A DNA stretch of 64,000 nucleotides from Vanessa cardui (taxonomy: Eukaryota > Arthropoda > Insecta > Lepidoptera > Nymphalidae). The stretch spans positions 14,213,001 through 14,277,000 of the forward strand of contig NC_061134.1 in NCBI RefSeq assembly GCF_905220365.1, written 5' to 3'. Below, piece by piece: positions 48,801 through 57,292 of the stretch (positions are counted from its first letter, which is position 1; each line of letters starts with the position of its first letter). The notes beneath the pieces are model-generated. The model worked only from the letters and a program-made list of their open reading frames with translations. It was not told the DNA's origin and made no database searches. A program made the position numbers and the translations under genes.

Positions 48801-50064
48801 ACCACGCTGTTCCAATGCGGGTTGATGGAATGCACATGTGGCAGAATTTCTATGAAATTTGTCACATGCAGGTTTCCTCACGATGTTTTCCTTCACCGCT
48901 GAGCACGAGATGAATTATAAAAACAAATTAAGCACATGAAACGGTGGTGCTTGCCTGGGTTTGAACCCGCAATCATCGGTTAAGATGCACGCGTTCTAAC
49001 CACTGGGCCATCTCGACTCAAATCATGAAAGACACTAATATATTTAACAAGATGATTACGAATAACATTGAGAAAATTTAGAGCAGATTTTTATCGGAAG
49101 ATTTATCTCGAATTATATTTTTGGATCAATAACCTAGATCTCATTTGTTTTCGATAAAGTACTTGAAATATATTTGCAAAAGTATTAAATATCTTGAAAC
49201 GAAATAGAAATTTATTTTCATTTAGATTAAATCTACATTAATTAATATTAAATTCTTGAGATTTAATTTCGATTATCACGATATAAACTCCAGTTAATTT
49301 GTCAGTTTTTGAAAATATTTAATTGATCCAAAATGGAAAATAACAAATATTGACCTAGAATTTCAATGACCCGTCGAATTCCATCGAGATCCATCACGTT
49401 TTTATCTGATGCGTTAACACAAAAAGTTGAATATATTCACGCGATGTATGGTGTAATAATCATTACTTTGCCAATAAGTGAATACGACCTATTAATTTGA
49501 TGTGTCGATCCGAAAATCGAAATAAAAAGGTATTTTGTCCAAATAATTAAACTAAAAGCTACCACGGTGGTAATTACTTAAGGCTTTACCGATCTGTGCA
49601 ATAATAATAAATCGTAAGATTATTGATAGGGTTTTATGCAAGCTTGTTTGGGTATCACCTATTTAACAGATATTTTACCGCCAGACAGCAATACTTAGTA
49701 TTTTTTTGGCCCGATTTAAAGGATGAGCCTGTGTACAAAAGAAAGATAGATAGCATCTTAACAGCCAAGGTTATGGCACTTTTGACAAATCCAACGTGTA
49801 AGTTGAGTTTAACATTGGGTGGCAATTTTCTTATCCATCTATCTATAGAACAAAAAAAGTAAATGCTTGAAGATAGCTTCAAGCATTTACTTTAATATAC
49901 ATTTAATATATATATATATATATTCTCTTTTTTATATATATTTTTTCTCTAAGAGCAGAGAAAATAAGTAAAGAATCAAATCAAATCTTATTATTTTAAT
50001 CAATGATTTCTTTTTTATTTCAGAAAAGAAAACCCCAGAGAAGGCTGCCAGCGTCCATATATGA
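33853..50064 (+). CDS. SLC17-type MFS anion/phosphate cotransporter, tandem copy 2
   Basis: Eleven coding exons: 33853-33889, 40782-40903, 41291-41470, 41969-42107, 43784-44001, 44083-44232, 44833-44965, 45433-45557, 47187-47306, 47946-48078 and 50024-50064, giving 465 aa. A 12-TM SLC17 transporter, paralogous to gene 1 with the same intron positions; substrate unknown. Seen: SMRVNMSMAIVDM (TM1), SSFFWGYVILQIPGGELAKKF (TM2-3), RVLQGLTQAF in TM4 (R123, Q130), AHCGQNWGFF (TM7), SIDLAPNF in TM10 (S371 where gene 1 has His), EWRKVFF (TM12). The C-tail reads QEIDVEKKTPEKAASVHI by splicing G|AA across the last intron; its final V-H-I fits a class II PDZ ligand (inference). An unspliced form would read on to DLFVKYR and stop at 48117-48119, inside a SINE. 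Length is normal. No frameshift was found. Confidence 0.9.
34053..34378 (+). repeat. SINE B split by family D
   Basis: 'gacgacctttgtggtcgag' to 'gtgctttagctacttac' (34242), then family D, then 'attgggatcagagtaaggta' (34337) to 'atgttgtctcata'. These halves are adjacent in other SINE B copies. Confidence 0.8.
34243..34336 (+). mobile_element. Family D tail, 5'-truncated, inside SINE B
   Basis: 'gaaacggtggtagtatttga' to 'gtttacttgaataaaattga' and five TTGAT-type tail units. The flanks share TTAC on both sides (34239-34242 and 34333-34336), consistent with a short target-site duplication. A 5'-truncated LINE insertion. Confidence 0.7.
34973..35268 (+). repeat. Family E repeat
   Basis: 'actagcagcccgcccaggct' to 'agacagcggtaagcaacttt' and 'tatactatgtaaagat', complete or nearly so. 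Confidence 0.68.
35430..35730 (+). repeat. Family C repeat, full-length
   Basis: 'cttggtggtagggctttgtg' through 'ccaacctatactataaaaaa', one of the best copies. Lies in intron 1 of gene 2. Confidence 0.75.
36017..36329 (+). repeat. SINE A
   Basis: 'gctgagacggcccagtggtt' to 'tggcaaatttacaggctgtt'. There is a small internal duplication around 'gagctttctcttccattgag'. Lies in intron 1 of gene 2. Confidence 0.78.
38518..38972. repeat. Old family C (plus) followed by family E (minus)
   Basis: 38518-38735 is a diverged family C ('ttggtagggatttgcgcaaa'); 38750-38972 is a minus-strand family E ('ataaaacaaagtcgttttct' to 'aagccggggcaggtcgc'). Confidence 0.55.
39498..39585 (-). mobile_element. Short antisense LINE ORF2 fragment
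   Basis: 'cacacttccctatctgacgt' and 'atctcacaagtaacattctt' match the fragments at 8313 and 58140. It is followed closely by family C. Confidence 0.45.
39630..39915 (+). repeat. Family C repeat
   Basis: 'cttggtggtatggctttgag' to 'gtcaacctattccataaaaa', near full length. Lies in intron 1 of gene 2. Confidence 0.72.
40298..40500 (-). repeat. Family C repeat, minus strand, decayed
   Basis: 'ggcggacgaacaaatggacc' ... 'ccgtgaataagatgttatat' ... 'accggagtacaacaatactg' in reverse consensus order. It ends about 280 bp before exon 2 of gene 2. Confidence 0.6.
40782..40903 (+). CDS. Gene 2 exon 2 (TM1)
   Basis: Acceptor 'tttccttccag', donor 'gtacga', phase 1 in and 0 out. Encodes GLGVRHAQTFLLFLAMLFAF then SMRVNMSMAIVDMTNSENDE. 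Confidence 0.93.
41291..41470 (+). CDS. Gene 2 exon 3 (TM2-TM3)
   Basis: Acceptor 'ttatgcag', donor 'gtaagt', 60 codons as in gene 1. By hand, 39 of 60 residues match gene 1, including an uninterrupted run of 20 from ILSSFFWGYV to GGELA. Confidence 0.95.
41969..42107 (+). CDS. Gene 2 exon 4 (TM4)
   Basis: Acceptor 'tttgacag', donor 'gtaagt', 139 nt as in gene 1. Encodes GGWQFVVGCRVLQGLTQAFV, YPSMHHLVSQWIPLEEKGRL and the start of YAG. The TM4 'GLxEG' position reads GLTQA, so both Glu and the final Gly of the motif are changed. Confidence 0.95.
42140..42335 (-). repeat. SINE A, very old copy
   Basis: 'acacaccacatgtgaaggct', 'agcacataaaacagaatggt' and 'gttaagactacgcggct' are in minus-strand SINE A order but strongly diverged. 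Lies in intron 4 of gene 2. Confidence 0.4.
43002..43232 (+). repeat. Family E repeat in gene 2 intron 4
   Basis: 'ctagcgacttgtcccggctt' to 'tttatactatgtaatgat', near complete. Confidence 0.68.
43784..44001 (+). CDS. Gene 2 exon 5 (TM5-TM6)
   Basis: Acceptor 'gtcttcag', donor 'gttagc', one codon shorter than gene 1. Encodes GQLGIALQLIAAGFLATAWG, WQAIFYANGTLGAIWTVAYL, then YFGSSSPESSKLISEEELTY. Confidence 0.94.
44083..44232 (+). CDS. Gene 2 exon 6 (TM7)
   Basis: Acceptor 'gtttgcag', donor 'gttagt', 50 codons. Intron 5 is only 81 bp. Contains AHCGQNWGFFTLMTEMPTYM; 30 of 50 residues match gene 1. Confidence 0.95.
44571..44672 (-). repeat. SINE A fragment in gene 2 intron 6
   Basis: 'aacagcctgtaaaagtccca' to 'ccaatgcgcgttggtgga'; the rest is missing. 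Confidence 0.6.
44833..44965 (+). CDS. Gene 2 exon 7 (TM8)
   Basis: Acceptor 'gatttcag', donor 'gtgagt', 133 nt as in gene 1. Encodes NGVLSSLPYLAMYILSFPMG, TMTDLIIRRGWLSVTNTRKL and FNSI. Confidence 0.95.
45433..45557 (+). CDS. Gene 2 exon 8 (TM9 and start of TM10)
   Basis: Acceptor 'tttaccag', donor 'gtgaga', 125 nt as in gene 1. Encodes GLWGPALALIGLSYTPEGNM, LLAVIMLTISVGINAGQYTG and YM. Confidence 0.94.
46170..46317. mobile_element. Small TIR element in gene 2 intron 8
   Basis: Left end AACTGACTTCAAA (from 46170) and right end TTTGAAGTCGGTT (46305-46317) form an imperfect inverted repeat with one mismatch. 148 bp, non-coding. Single ends of the same element lie at 6641-6655 and 24846-24858. 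Confidence 0.5.
46782..47075 (+). mobile_element. Retrotransposon ORF2 C-terminal fragment
   Basis: Same element as 63599-63966. In shifting frames it encodes a degenerate AGAA..KTEAKK, then WSSSAKSFIKSI-like residues and IRNSTGKCC/QRGNAVSILTTIPRG near the end. This resembles the extreme C-terminus of a non-LTR retrotransposon polyprotein. Frameshifted. Ends about 110 bp before exon 9 of gene 2. Confidence 0.5.
47187..47306 (+). CDS. Gene 2 exon 9 (TM10-TM11)
   Basis: Acceptor 'ctttatag', donor 'gtaata', 40 codons. Encodes LISIDLAPNFSSSLMGISNC and IANIVSIIAPMVCGLIIQDE. S371 replaces the family histidine before I/L-D-x-A-P. Confidence 0.95.
47774..47832 (-). mobile_element. Truncated antisense LINE tail in intron 9
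   Basis: 'catcatcatcattatcagca' and 'tgttcactgctggacatag' match the first 60 bp of the element at 2834, then similarity stops. Confidence 0.45.
47946..48078 (+). CDS. Gene 2 exon 10 (TM12)
   Basis: Acceptor 'tctcaacag'. Encodes TDPAEWRKVFFLASGVYFFT, NLFFILFTTSTRQTWNDPDQ and EIDV plus one base, then donor GTCAGT in phase 1. I chose this donor because it joins in frame to a lysine-rich, protein-like exon at 50024. Reading on without splicing gives GQYQLTDLFVKYR and a stop at 48117-48119. Confidence 0.75.
48115..48337 (+). repeat. SINE B just after gene 2 exon 10
   Basis: Head 'gatgacctccgtggtcgag' starts 37 bp past the proposed exon 10 donor. B box 'gggttcgactcccgg' is intact; the body runs to 'gatcagagtgatgacaca' and 'ttgtccgaac'. 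Its second to fifth bases supply the TGA that ends the unspliced reading frame. Confidence 0.82.
48722..49018 (-). repeat. SINE A in gene 2 intron 10
   Basis: Full-length minus-strand copy from 'caacaataacagcctgtaaa' to 'ctgggccatctcgactc', well preserved. Confidence 0.82.
49628..49840 (+). repeat. Family C repeat, old copy
   Basis: 'agggttttatgcaagcttgt', 'atattttaccgccagacagc' and 'gatagcatcttaacagccaa' follow family C order. Confidence 0.5.
49856..49893. repeat. Perfect 17-bp hairpin in gene 2 intron 10
   Basis: AAAGTAAATGCTTGAAG (49856-49872), loop ATAG, and its exact reverse complement at 49877-49893. It lies 130 bp upstream of the last coding exon and is followed by a (TA)n run at about 49908-49922. 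Confidence 0.85.
50024..50064 (+). CDS. Gene 2 exon 11 (C-terminal tail)
   Basis: Acceptor 'tttttatttcag' with a good pyrimidine tract. Phase-1 entry completes G|AA (E453) and encodes KKTPEKAASVHI then TGA (50062-50064). The other two frames give RKPQRRLPAS or reach stops and look less like the family tail. The supporting argument is phase match and composition; no transcript was available. Confidence 0.65.
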
Positions 50065-50140
50065 ACAAGATATTGTATAATAATGAGAATTTTATTTATT
50101 TTTGTACCTGAAAAAATATTATAGATGTAAATACAACATC

Positions 50141-50146
50141 CATAAA
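50141..50146 (+). promoter_or_regulatory. Candidate polyadenylation signal of gene 2
   Basis: CATAAA, a variant hexamer, 77 bp after the exon 11 stop and followed by a T-rich 'tcgtttcatt'. A short 3' UTR would result. Weak but well placed. Confidence 0.35.
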
Positions 50147-50682
50147 GCAATCGTTTCATTAAAAAAAAACCTCATTTTATCCTGCATCCGTAAAAATCCT
50201 AAAAATGACAACAGTTAAACAATCAAAATTTAGTAAGCATACTTAATTCAAACGGTCCATTTCTGATTTAATTTAGAGTGAATATTTAAAAGTAAATGAA
50301 TAACAGCAATGTAAACGAAAAAGTAAGAAAGAAGAAGAAAGAAAGAAAGAATTTTTATTTGTAAGCATCGTGTTGATACATAAGTGACATAAACAATACA
50401 AAAAAAAAAAAAAAAAAAAAACAAAAACTTAAAATAACAATACAATTAAATAATATCTAATAAAGATTTTAAAAAGAGGCATAAATAAATAAAAACAAAA
50501 TGCTGCCTACATAGCAGTACGATGCCACAAAAAGGGAAATCACTCAGCATTTGCTGTCGGCCTAGGAACTTCACACACACAAAAAAAAAAAAAAAATAAC
50601 GATTTAAATTATATAGTTTTTTTTTTTTTCTATAAGTACTTAAATTAAAATACGATTCGTACTATGTGTGAAATTCGCAAAG

Positions 50683-50900
50683 ATGGCAGCACTGATTTTC
50701 AGTGACCACCTTATTTCCGTACGTCAAGTGAACGACATTGACAATAGTCCACTATTATGTCGTGTTAAAATCAAATAAAAAATAAAAGTAAAAACATAAC
50801 AGAAATCAAAACAAGTCTAGGATAGTATGATGCGCTCAGCCCTCAGGTACCTCGCGGCGGCAGTGGAGGCTGGACGTGTAGCACAATGGATTAAAATTTA
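50683..50900 (+). other. Unassigned G+C-richer patch with short reading frames
   Basis: 'aagatggcagcactgatttt' starts a 31-codon frame (MAALIFSDHLISVRQVNDID onward, stop near 50778), and 50827 starts a 22-codon frame (MMRSALRYLAAAVEAGRVAQ). The composition and AAGATGGC start resemble a 5' exon or an untranslated leader, but I find no donor that makes a convincing exon. It could equally be old repeat. Confidence 0.2.
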
Positions 50901-52109
50901 AAACTAAATTATATTACAAGAGAAAAAAAGTAATTAGAATAATAAAAAACCTTGTGGTATGTACCGATTCTACGAACAATGTCTCTTCGTCAAAAATAAC
51001 ATTAAGTGACTACTATTATTTATTTACTGTTCTTCACTTTAAAAACGAAAAGCACATGGTAGATCATCATAGTGTTTTTATTTATGTTTGTCAAACTAGA
51101 TTTTAAATCGTATTTATTCCAAAATCGAGTACAATTAAGTGTTATGTAATGGTGTAATTATAATTATATCATCTAGTGCAATTAGTTTCATTTTAAGAGC
51201 ATCTTTAAATACAAAATTATTTTTCTTAGTCGACTGAAACTGGATATTTAATTATTATTGCAAGCTACTAAATATATCATTGTTCGAGTATCCCATATAA
51301 AATCCCAAAATAAATCCGAGCATATTATTTGAAGACGAAATACCCTATAAGGATTATGCAAATATATTTAGATGAGGACGGCCCTCGTTTAGCTGTAAAA
51401 GGTAAACCTTTTATACCCTAAGCCTTTTATCTAATAGGTTTCGACAAAGGTCTAGGAACCTTTCGATTGATTCTCGATAATTTATGTATTGCTAGATTTG
51501 CATATTGATAGCGAACATGATGAACATAGTTTGATTACTGATTATGATTATATGATGTTTAAAGTACATCTACAGTTGTATGTTGTTTCTTGTACCGACT
51601 TCGCATGGTAGAAGGTACATAAAATGTTTATTACCGTAACATATATGTACAGACGCTCTTACGATCTAGAGCAAATGCAAGAGATACTAGATGGAAGGAG
51701 GAAATAATTATGACCGCCAAATAGCCCAAGAGAAAAAACAGTGGATTTTTTGGAGGAAGCCTAAGAATTTGTGAACTCTCAAATGCATAGCATACTAACT
51801 GTTTTAATGATGGAAGAAAATCCATTCGAAAATTTGAGTACATTGCGTTAAAATAGACAGACGTGGCGACTGGACTTTGTATTAGCTTTATTTTTTTTCC
51901 AAAACGGCACTGTTACGTAATATTTCAGACTTTGCTTGAAATACTTTTTTAAAATGATTAATGATAAATTGAATGAATAAAGACCCGGTAAGTCTAATCT
52001 CACACCCGAGGTCGCCTGTAAGCGGCGCTGTTTTGTGATAAGGACTTTTCATGCAGTTTTATTTTATATAAAACGTTAACTTTTTAATTCAGCTTTATTG
52101 CAACAACGA

Positions 52110-52317
52110 AAACAACATTTGAGGAGAAGATTCGGAATATACTCCACCAAGTAGGCACATGCAGGTTTCATCAGTGGATGTTTTCCGTCACCGCTGAGCA
52201 CGAGATGAATTATAAACACAAATTAAGCACATGTACAATATATCGTGGTGCTTGCCTTGGCTTGAACCCGAAATTATCGGTTAGGATGCACGCGTTCTTT
52301 CCACTGAGCCATCTCTG
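52110..52317 (-). repeat. SINE A, truncated
   Basis: 'tttgaggagaagattcggaa' to 'ctgagccatctctgg', with the 'cgctgttccaatgcgggttggtg' part deleted. Confidence 0.7.
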
Positions 52318-52731
52318 GATATATTGTGATAATACTTAAAATTACTTAAGAGGTGAGGGTTTTGTTCTACACCAATCGGTCAAGATAAACGAATTCCATC
52401 GTCATAACAATCTGAACTTTGAATCTGATCACACGATTTGTTAAAATGATCGAATCCTTCGTTCTTGGCTCTGACAAACATATTACTGTGTCGTGTCATG
52501 GCCAAAGGTTGTTGAAGCGATTGCTGGTGATAAATCTGTGTTCGTGATATTTTTCGGGTCGTTTATGTTATTTTTATTTTGTGGGTGAGCGCGCAGAAGT
52601 TAATTAAAGTCCTAAATGATATGTGTAATGTTTCTTTCTATTATTGGAAACAATTGAAAACAGTAGTCATTAAAAAATATTACCACCATATTTTTACTTC
52701 TTAACAAATGTAATAATTTTTCGTTCTGTGC

Positions 52732-53169
52732 AATAGGCTATTTGACTGGTTTTTTAAATCCATTTTATATTATTTAGTAGAAGTTAAGGAACCCAGTAAA
52801 AGATTTTTATTTCTAGTACATATTTTCCGAAAGATATCATCTTAAAAATCCATATTTAAATAGCGCGCGACGCTACTTGGACAATATGGCGCTGCAATAG
52901 GGTAGGTGACGTCACTTTCCTGTATTTTAATCTGTATTACATATAGTAAAAAAGCAAGGTTAACAAGTAAGTGACTTCATCATAAGCCCGCCCAATCAAG
53001 AGCGTTTAGTGTCACGTGACAAACGTTTGAAAAAAAGCATTTTTATTTATGGATTTTTGAATAAATTAAGAATTTCAACTTTCGTTGATAAATAACCATT
53101 TATAAACTCATAATATACACTGATTACATTAATTGAGACTTTATTTTTCAAATTGTCAAATAGCCTATT
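52732..53169. mobile_element. TIR element G, copy 1 (MITE candidate, 438 bp)
   Basis: Perfect 15-bp terminal inverted repeats: AATAGGCTATTTGAC (52732-52746) and GTCAAATAGCCTATT (53155-53169). The interior aligns along its whole length, reversed, with the element at 62469-62915 ('taaggaacccagtaaaa', 'atatggcgctgcaat', 'gtgacgtcactttcctgta', 'aatctgta'). No coding capacity. Confidence 0.82.
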
Positions 53170-53406
53170 TATCCTACTTTATGTCGTAATGGATTACGAG
53201 GTTGTGAAGCGAAAATATTATAAAAAGCATTACAATTCTCATGCATTTATAAATTTGCTGAAAAACTGCCTTTCATATGTACGAAGTTGTTACGGTTTCG
53301 TAATAGGCTTTTGAAAGGTCATATCCCTAAGTAATTGAAATCGTAATTTATCAAAGAGAAAATAACTGACGAGAATTTTTTCAAGGACTTTTAGTTTTGC
53401 AAAGTA

Positions 53407-53583
53407 ATAGCCGGTAAACGTCCCATTGCTGGGCTAAGGCCTCCTCTCACGCTGCTCCAATGCGGTTGGATAACATTTCCTCATGATGTTTTTTTTGTAC
53501 CACCAAGCACGAGATAGGTTATGAAACATATAAAAATTAAATAGTGCTTGTTAGGGTTTGAACTAACAATCATCAGCTAAAAA
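53407..53583 (-). repeat. SINE A, deleted copy
   Basis: 'taatagccggtaaacgtccc' to 'caatcatcagctaaaa', with several internal deletions. Confidence 0.65.
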
Positions 53584-54224
53584 TTTCTTTTAGTGATAAT
53601 TCATCACCACGTTTCAAGAAAAAACTACATTTTTATCTTAAAGGAATACAAGATAGGAAAAACAGGAATTATTATTAAATTATTACATTACTTGAATCAT
53701 TGAAAGGTTTTTCCACTTATTTTAAGTGAGACCAAGACGTCCGAAAAAACTTATGTTAGATAAGTATTTGTTTCCATCGTTACGTTTTTCCCGAACGAAA
53801 TGGATTGGTAAATAAGTTGGGAGTTGGTCGTGTATGTTGGTTGCAAACACGTGACACGATTGAAGAGTAAATAAGACATATCTATGAAGACGGGAGATTT
53901 GGGACAAAAAGATTATCTTCATATTGATTTATTGTTTCATTTTGTTTAATTATTTGTGTAAATTGTGGCTTACGAGATGTGGACATAAATATAATTATGA
54001 AGCATTAAAATGCAGGTTATTTGGAATTTATTTTATATAGGATGCCTGTTGAATCTTTAAGTATAGCAATAATTACATAGTTCCCTTAATAATATATCGG
54101 GAATGTAAGAATCGACTTTAGGGATTGAAATAGAAATATGATAATATTCTAATTTGTTTTTTTTTTTATTATTATTATAGGTGATTTTTTTTTATAGTTA
54201 ATTATCTTTATATATTGAAAAATA

Positions 54225-54418
54225 AAGAGGCTTACCGCTGTTGTCTTTATGTATGCTTAGATCTTTAAAATTAAGCGTGTTTTTTGTATATATGGACAAT
54301 ATAGTAAATAGACACTGATAATTTTAGAAGTTTCTAATGTGATGTCGTAAATAAAAAAAATCTATAGAATAATGAGTATCAGTGTTGCACCCATGCGAAA
54401 CCGGAGCCTGTTGCTAGC
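54225..54418 (-). repeat. Family E repeat, minus strand
   Basis: 'gaggcttaccgctgttgtct' to 'gcgaaaccggagcctgttgc'. The middle is shortened. Confidence 0.62.
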
Positions 54419-54824
54419 ATATATATAATACTATTTGAATATTAAGTATAAATACAAAATTGCTTTTAAATTTTTAATTTAATTCTTAATGTAGTAAGTG
54501 ATACTGTATATGCAATAATGTTTTTTTTTTATTATTACTATTGAATGCGGAATCCTAAAAATGAAAGTTCGTTACTTAATTACACGTTATACAATTCAAT
54601 ACATTTTGAAATCCGAAAACATAAAAGCATGTTAGGAAAGCAGGTCACTGGACAATAAGCTGTCAATGAATCTATTGTTTCTTTAATAGTTCACATTTGT
54701 TTAAATAAACAATTTCGTGCCATTTACATAGACTACATAATATGAGCATCATAACCATTTCTAATATAGCTAGTAATTTTGTTAAAAAGTATTTTCCTTA
54801 TTTTGTTGAAATAGATATGTTAGT

Positions 54825-55095
54825 CGAGATTTCCCAATAGTTAGAGAGCGTACATCTTCTCCGATGATTGCGTGTTCAAACCCACGCAACCCCTTAGTTT
54901 TCATGTGCTTAATTTGTATTAATAATTCATCTCGAGCTCGGCAGTAAAGGAAAATATCGTGATGAAACCTGTAGGTGTGTAATTTCAACGAAATTCTGCC
55001 ACTGATTCGACGTGGTAGAATACGCTCCTAGCCTTCTCCTCTACAACGAGAGGCCTTAGCCCAACCATGGGATATTTACAGGCTGTTACTTACTA
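54825..55095 (+). repeat. SINE A, diverged
   Basis: 'cgagatttcccaatagttag' head and an end of 'atgggatatttacaggctgt'. Confidence 0.7.
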
Positions 55096-55729
55096 CTACT
55101 AGATATGGACCGAAAATATTTCTTCGTATTTTTAAGATGGCAAAGAAAACTTATAACAAATTACCTTGGATAATTTTGATTGAAATATATGTAAACTAAA
55201 ATAAATGTTGATAATATTAAACGTTTTATTACCATACATAAAAGTATACGAAACAAGGCAAAACTTAAAAAAAAAGTTAATAAGAAGTTCAAACATCAAT
55301 CATAATAAAAAGAGACCTAAAGGTGTCACAGGGAAAAATGGAGGCCATTAAACTGGTAACAATTTAGGCAAATTAAAACCTAACACCTCAGGGCAAAGGG
55401 TCTGATATTATCAGTATGAAATGTGTGCTATGCGCTCTTTTTAAAATACTTTTACATTTTTTCTTGAACATACTTTTTACATACAGCGCGGATCCTTATA
55501 TTAGAAAAATTGTCTTGGTGAGAATGTTGACGAGGTGATAAAGACTAAAGTTGGAGCAGGAAAATACTGCTGATAAACAGAAATGTGTTCTCAATGTCTA
55601 TAAACGAATCGAATTTGATAAAATTTCAACTCTACAATCGAATTTGATAACATTTGGTCTGAATCAAGCTTGAACTCCAAGAAAGAACAGGCTATTTTTT
55701 TGTCTACATTATAATCAACTCCTAAAACA

Positions 55730-55935
55730 CGAGGGAAGCGGCGGGCAACAACATCGTGTCGACGTAAGGTCCTTCCTGTGCTCCGTTCGAGGCGCGGCGG
55801 CTCAACCGAGGAGGATCCTCCGCTGGGCCATCTGATAAAGGATACTTGAAGCCCACAAGGCTCAAGGTCACGGCCTATCTGTAAGGCCCGGGGCATCGGG
55901 ACTGTGAGAGAGTCAAACGGGATAGGAAGGGTTAA
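55730..55935. other. G+C-rich island of unknown origin
   Basis: About 200 bp clearly richer in G+C than its flanks ('gctccgttcgaggcgcggcg', 'aaggcccggggcatcgggac'). A minus-strand frame of 101 codons runs through it but has no recognisable domain. It adjoins a family F-like end ('acgagggaagcggcgggcaa'). It is probably part of a retroelement; I cannot name it. Confidence 0.3.
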
Positions 55936-56350
55936 CCCCTAAATCAACACCATTCAGAATAAACATTGTGTAATATTACCCTCTTTTAATATCGAACTCT
56001 ATGGATGTATTTTATGTACATATATATCACTAATATTACTCAAATGCGTAGAATGGAAACTCCATCGTGGAAAATGTATTTGTTTTTACAACCAAACCTA
56101 AGAAAGCAATATATGTGCAAATACACTGGTTGATGAATGATAACACACATTGGGATATAACGTTCGTATTCTGCCAATTTATATCCAATATTAAAAATTA
56201 AAGCATTTAAATTAAATTACTATTACTATACACACAAACGAAATGTCCGCATGTGATTTGAATAATGTCAAGACGCAGAACGTACAACATTTAAAACTCT
56301 ACTATCGAAACAAGGTCAAATGTAAAATAAGCATTAGCAGATCGTATTGG

Positions 56351-56475
56351 ACGATACACGCAAGGCGGCTGGCAGGAGCTGGATGAGAGTAGCCGAAGAT
56401 TGATCACAGTGGCGTGCAATTGGAGAGGCCTATGTTCAGCGGTGGACGAAAAAAGGCCGTCGATGATGATGATGA
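56351..56475 (+). mobile_element. RTE-like LINE 3' end
   Basis: Plus-strand frame reads DTRKAAGRSWMRVAED, a stop-interrupted residue, then SQWRAIGEAYVQRWTKKG, the typical tail of insect RTE-type ORF2, followed by GATGATGATG. Only the last about 40 codons are present. Confidence 0.6.
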
Positions 56476-56581
56476 GATCGTATTTTGCCAATTTAAACTA
56501 AATTTTGAAAATTATTAACAGTGTAAGATAAATTATATTCAAATATTAATAAAAAAAACTCTCATATAGAAAGTAGTGCGA

Positions 56582-56890
56582 GCTGAGATGGCCCAGTGGT
56601 TAGAACGCGTGCATCTTAACCGATGATTGCGAGTTCAAATCCAGGCAAGCACCTCTATATATATGTGCTTAATTTGTTTTTATAATTCATCTCGTGCTCA
56701 GCGGTGAAGGAAAATATCGTGAGAAAATCTTCATGTGTCTAATTTCATTGAAATTCTGCCTCGTTGGTGGAACATATTCCACCAACCCGCATTGGAAAAG
56801 CGTGGTGGAATATGTTCCAAACCCTGTCCTTAATGGAAGAGGAGGCTTTATACCAGCAGTGGGAAATTTATAAGCTGTTACTTTACTTTC
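56582..56890 (+). repeat. SINE A
   Basis: 'gctgagatggcccagtggtt' to 'agtgggaaatttataagctg'. A short inverted piece ('ggtggaacatattccaccaa') has been added in the 3' half, making a local palindrome around 56766-56784. Confidence 0.75.
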
Positions 56891-57224
56891 CTTTACTATA
56901 GAATGTAGGTCATCTATAAAACAAGCATTAATAGAATATCTTAATGATGTAAAGAAAAATGAAATTGTGATCAAATTCATCTGATGTTTACCTGTATAGG
57001 TATAGCGACAGTAATTAGATCGTAAAAGGATAATTCGGACGTGACCGCTCCAGGGAACTTCCGTCGCTGCGGACGACACTTCATATTTATTAATGATGAC
57101 CACTCAATTGAAGGCCAGCTGTGAAATAAGTTATAAGATGACGTCATTAACAGCTGACAACAATAATTGTTATTAAACGTAACATTTTCCTTTAATTTTA
57201 TTTCGTACTTGTCAAACAACAACC

Positions 57225-57292
57225 GTTCGTAAATTTCCCACTGTTGGGCTAAGGCCTCCTCTTCCTTAGTAGAGAAGGTTTGGAACATATTT
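57225..57292 (-). repeat. SINE A fragment
   Basis: 'cgttcgtaaatttcccactg' to 'gaaggtttggaacatat' only. Confidence 0.65.

Noticed and set aside
55591..55896. 101-codon minus-strand frame
   Set aside because: Runs through the G+C-rich island and a family F end; composition explains its length and no family is recognisable.
56687..57288. 138- and 103-codon minus-strand frames
   Set aside because: They overlap SINE A copies and their flanks; shadows of repeat sequence.
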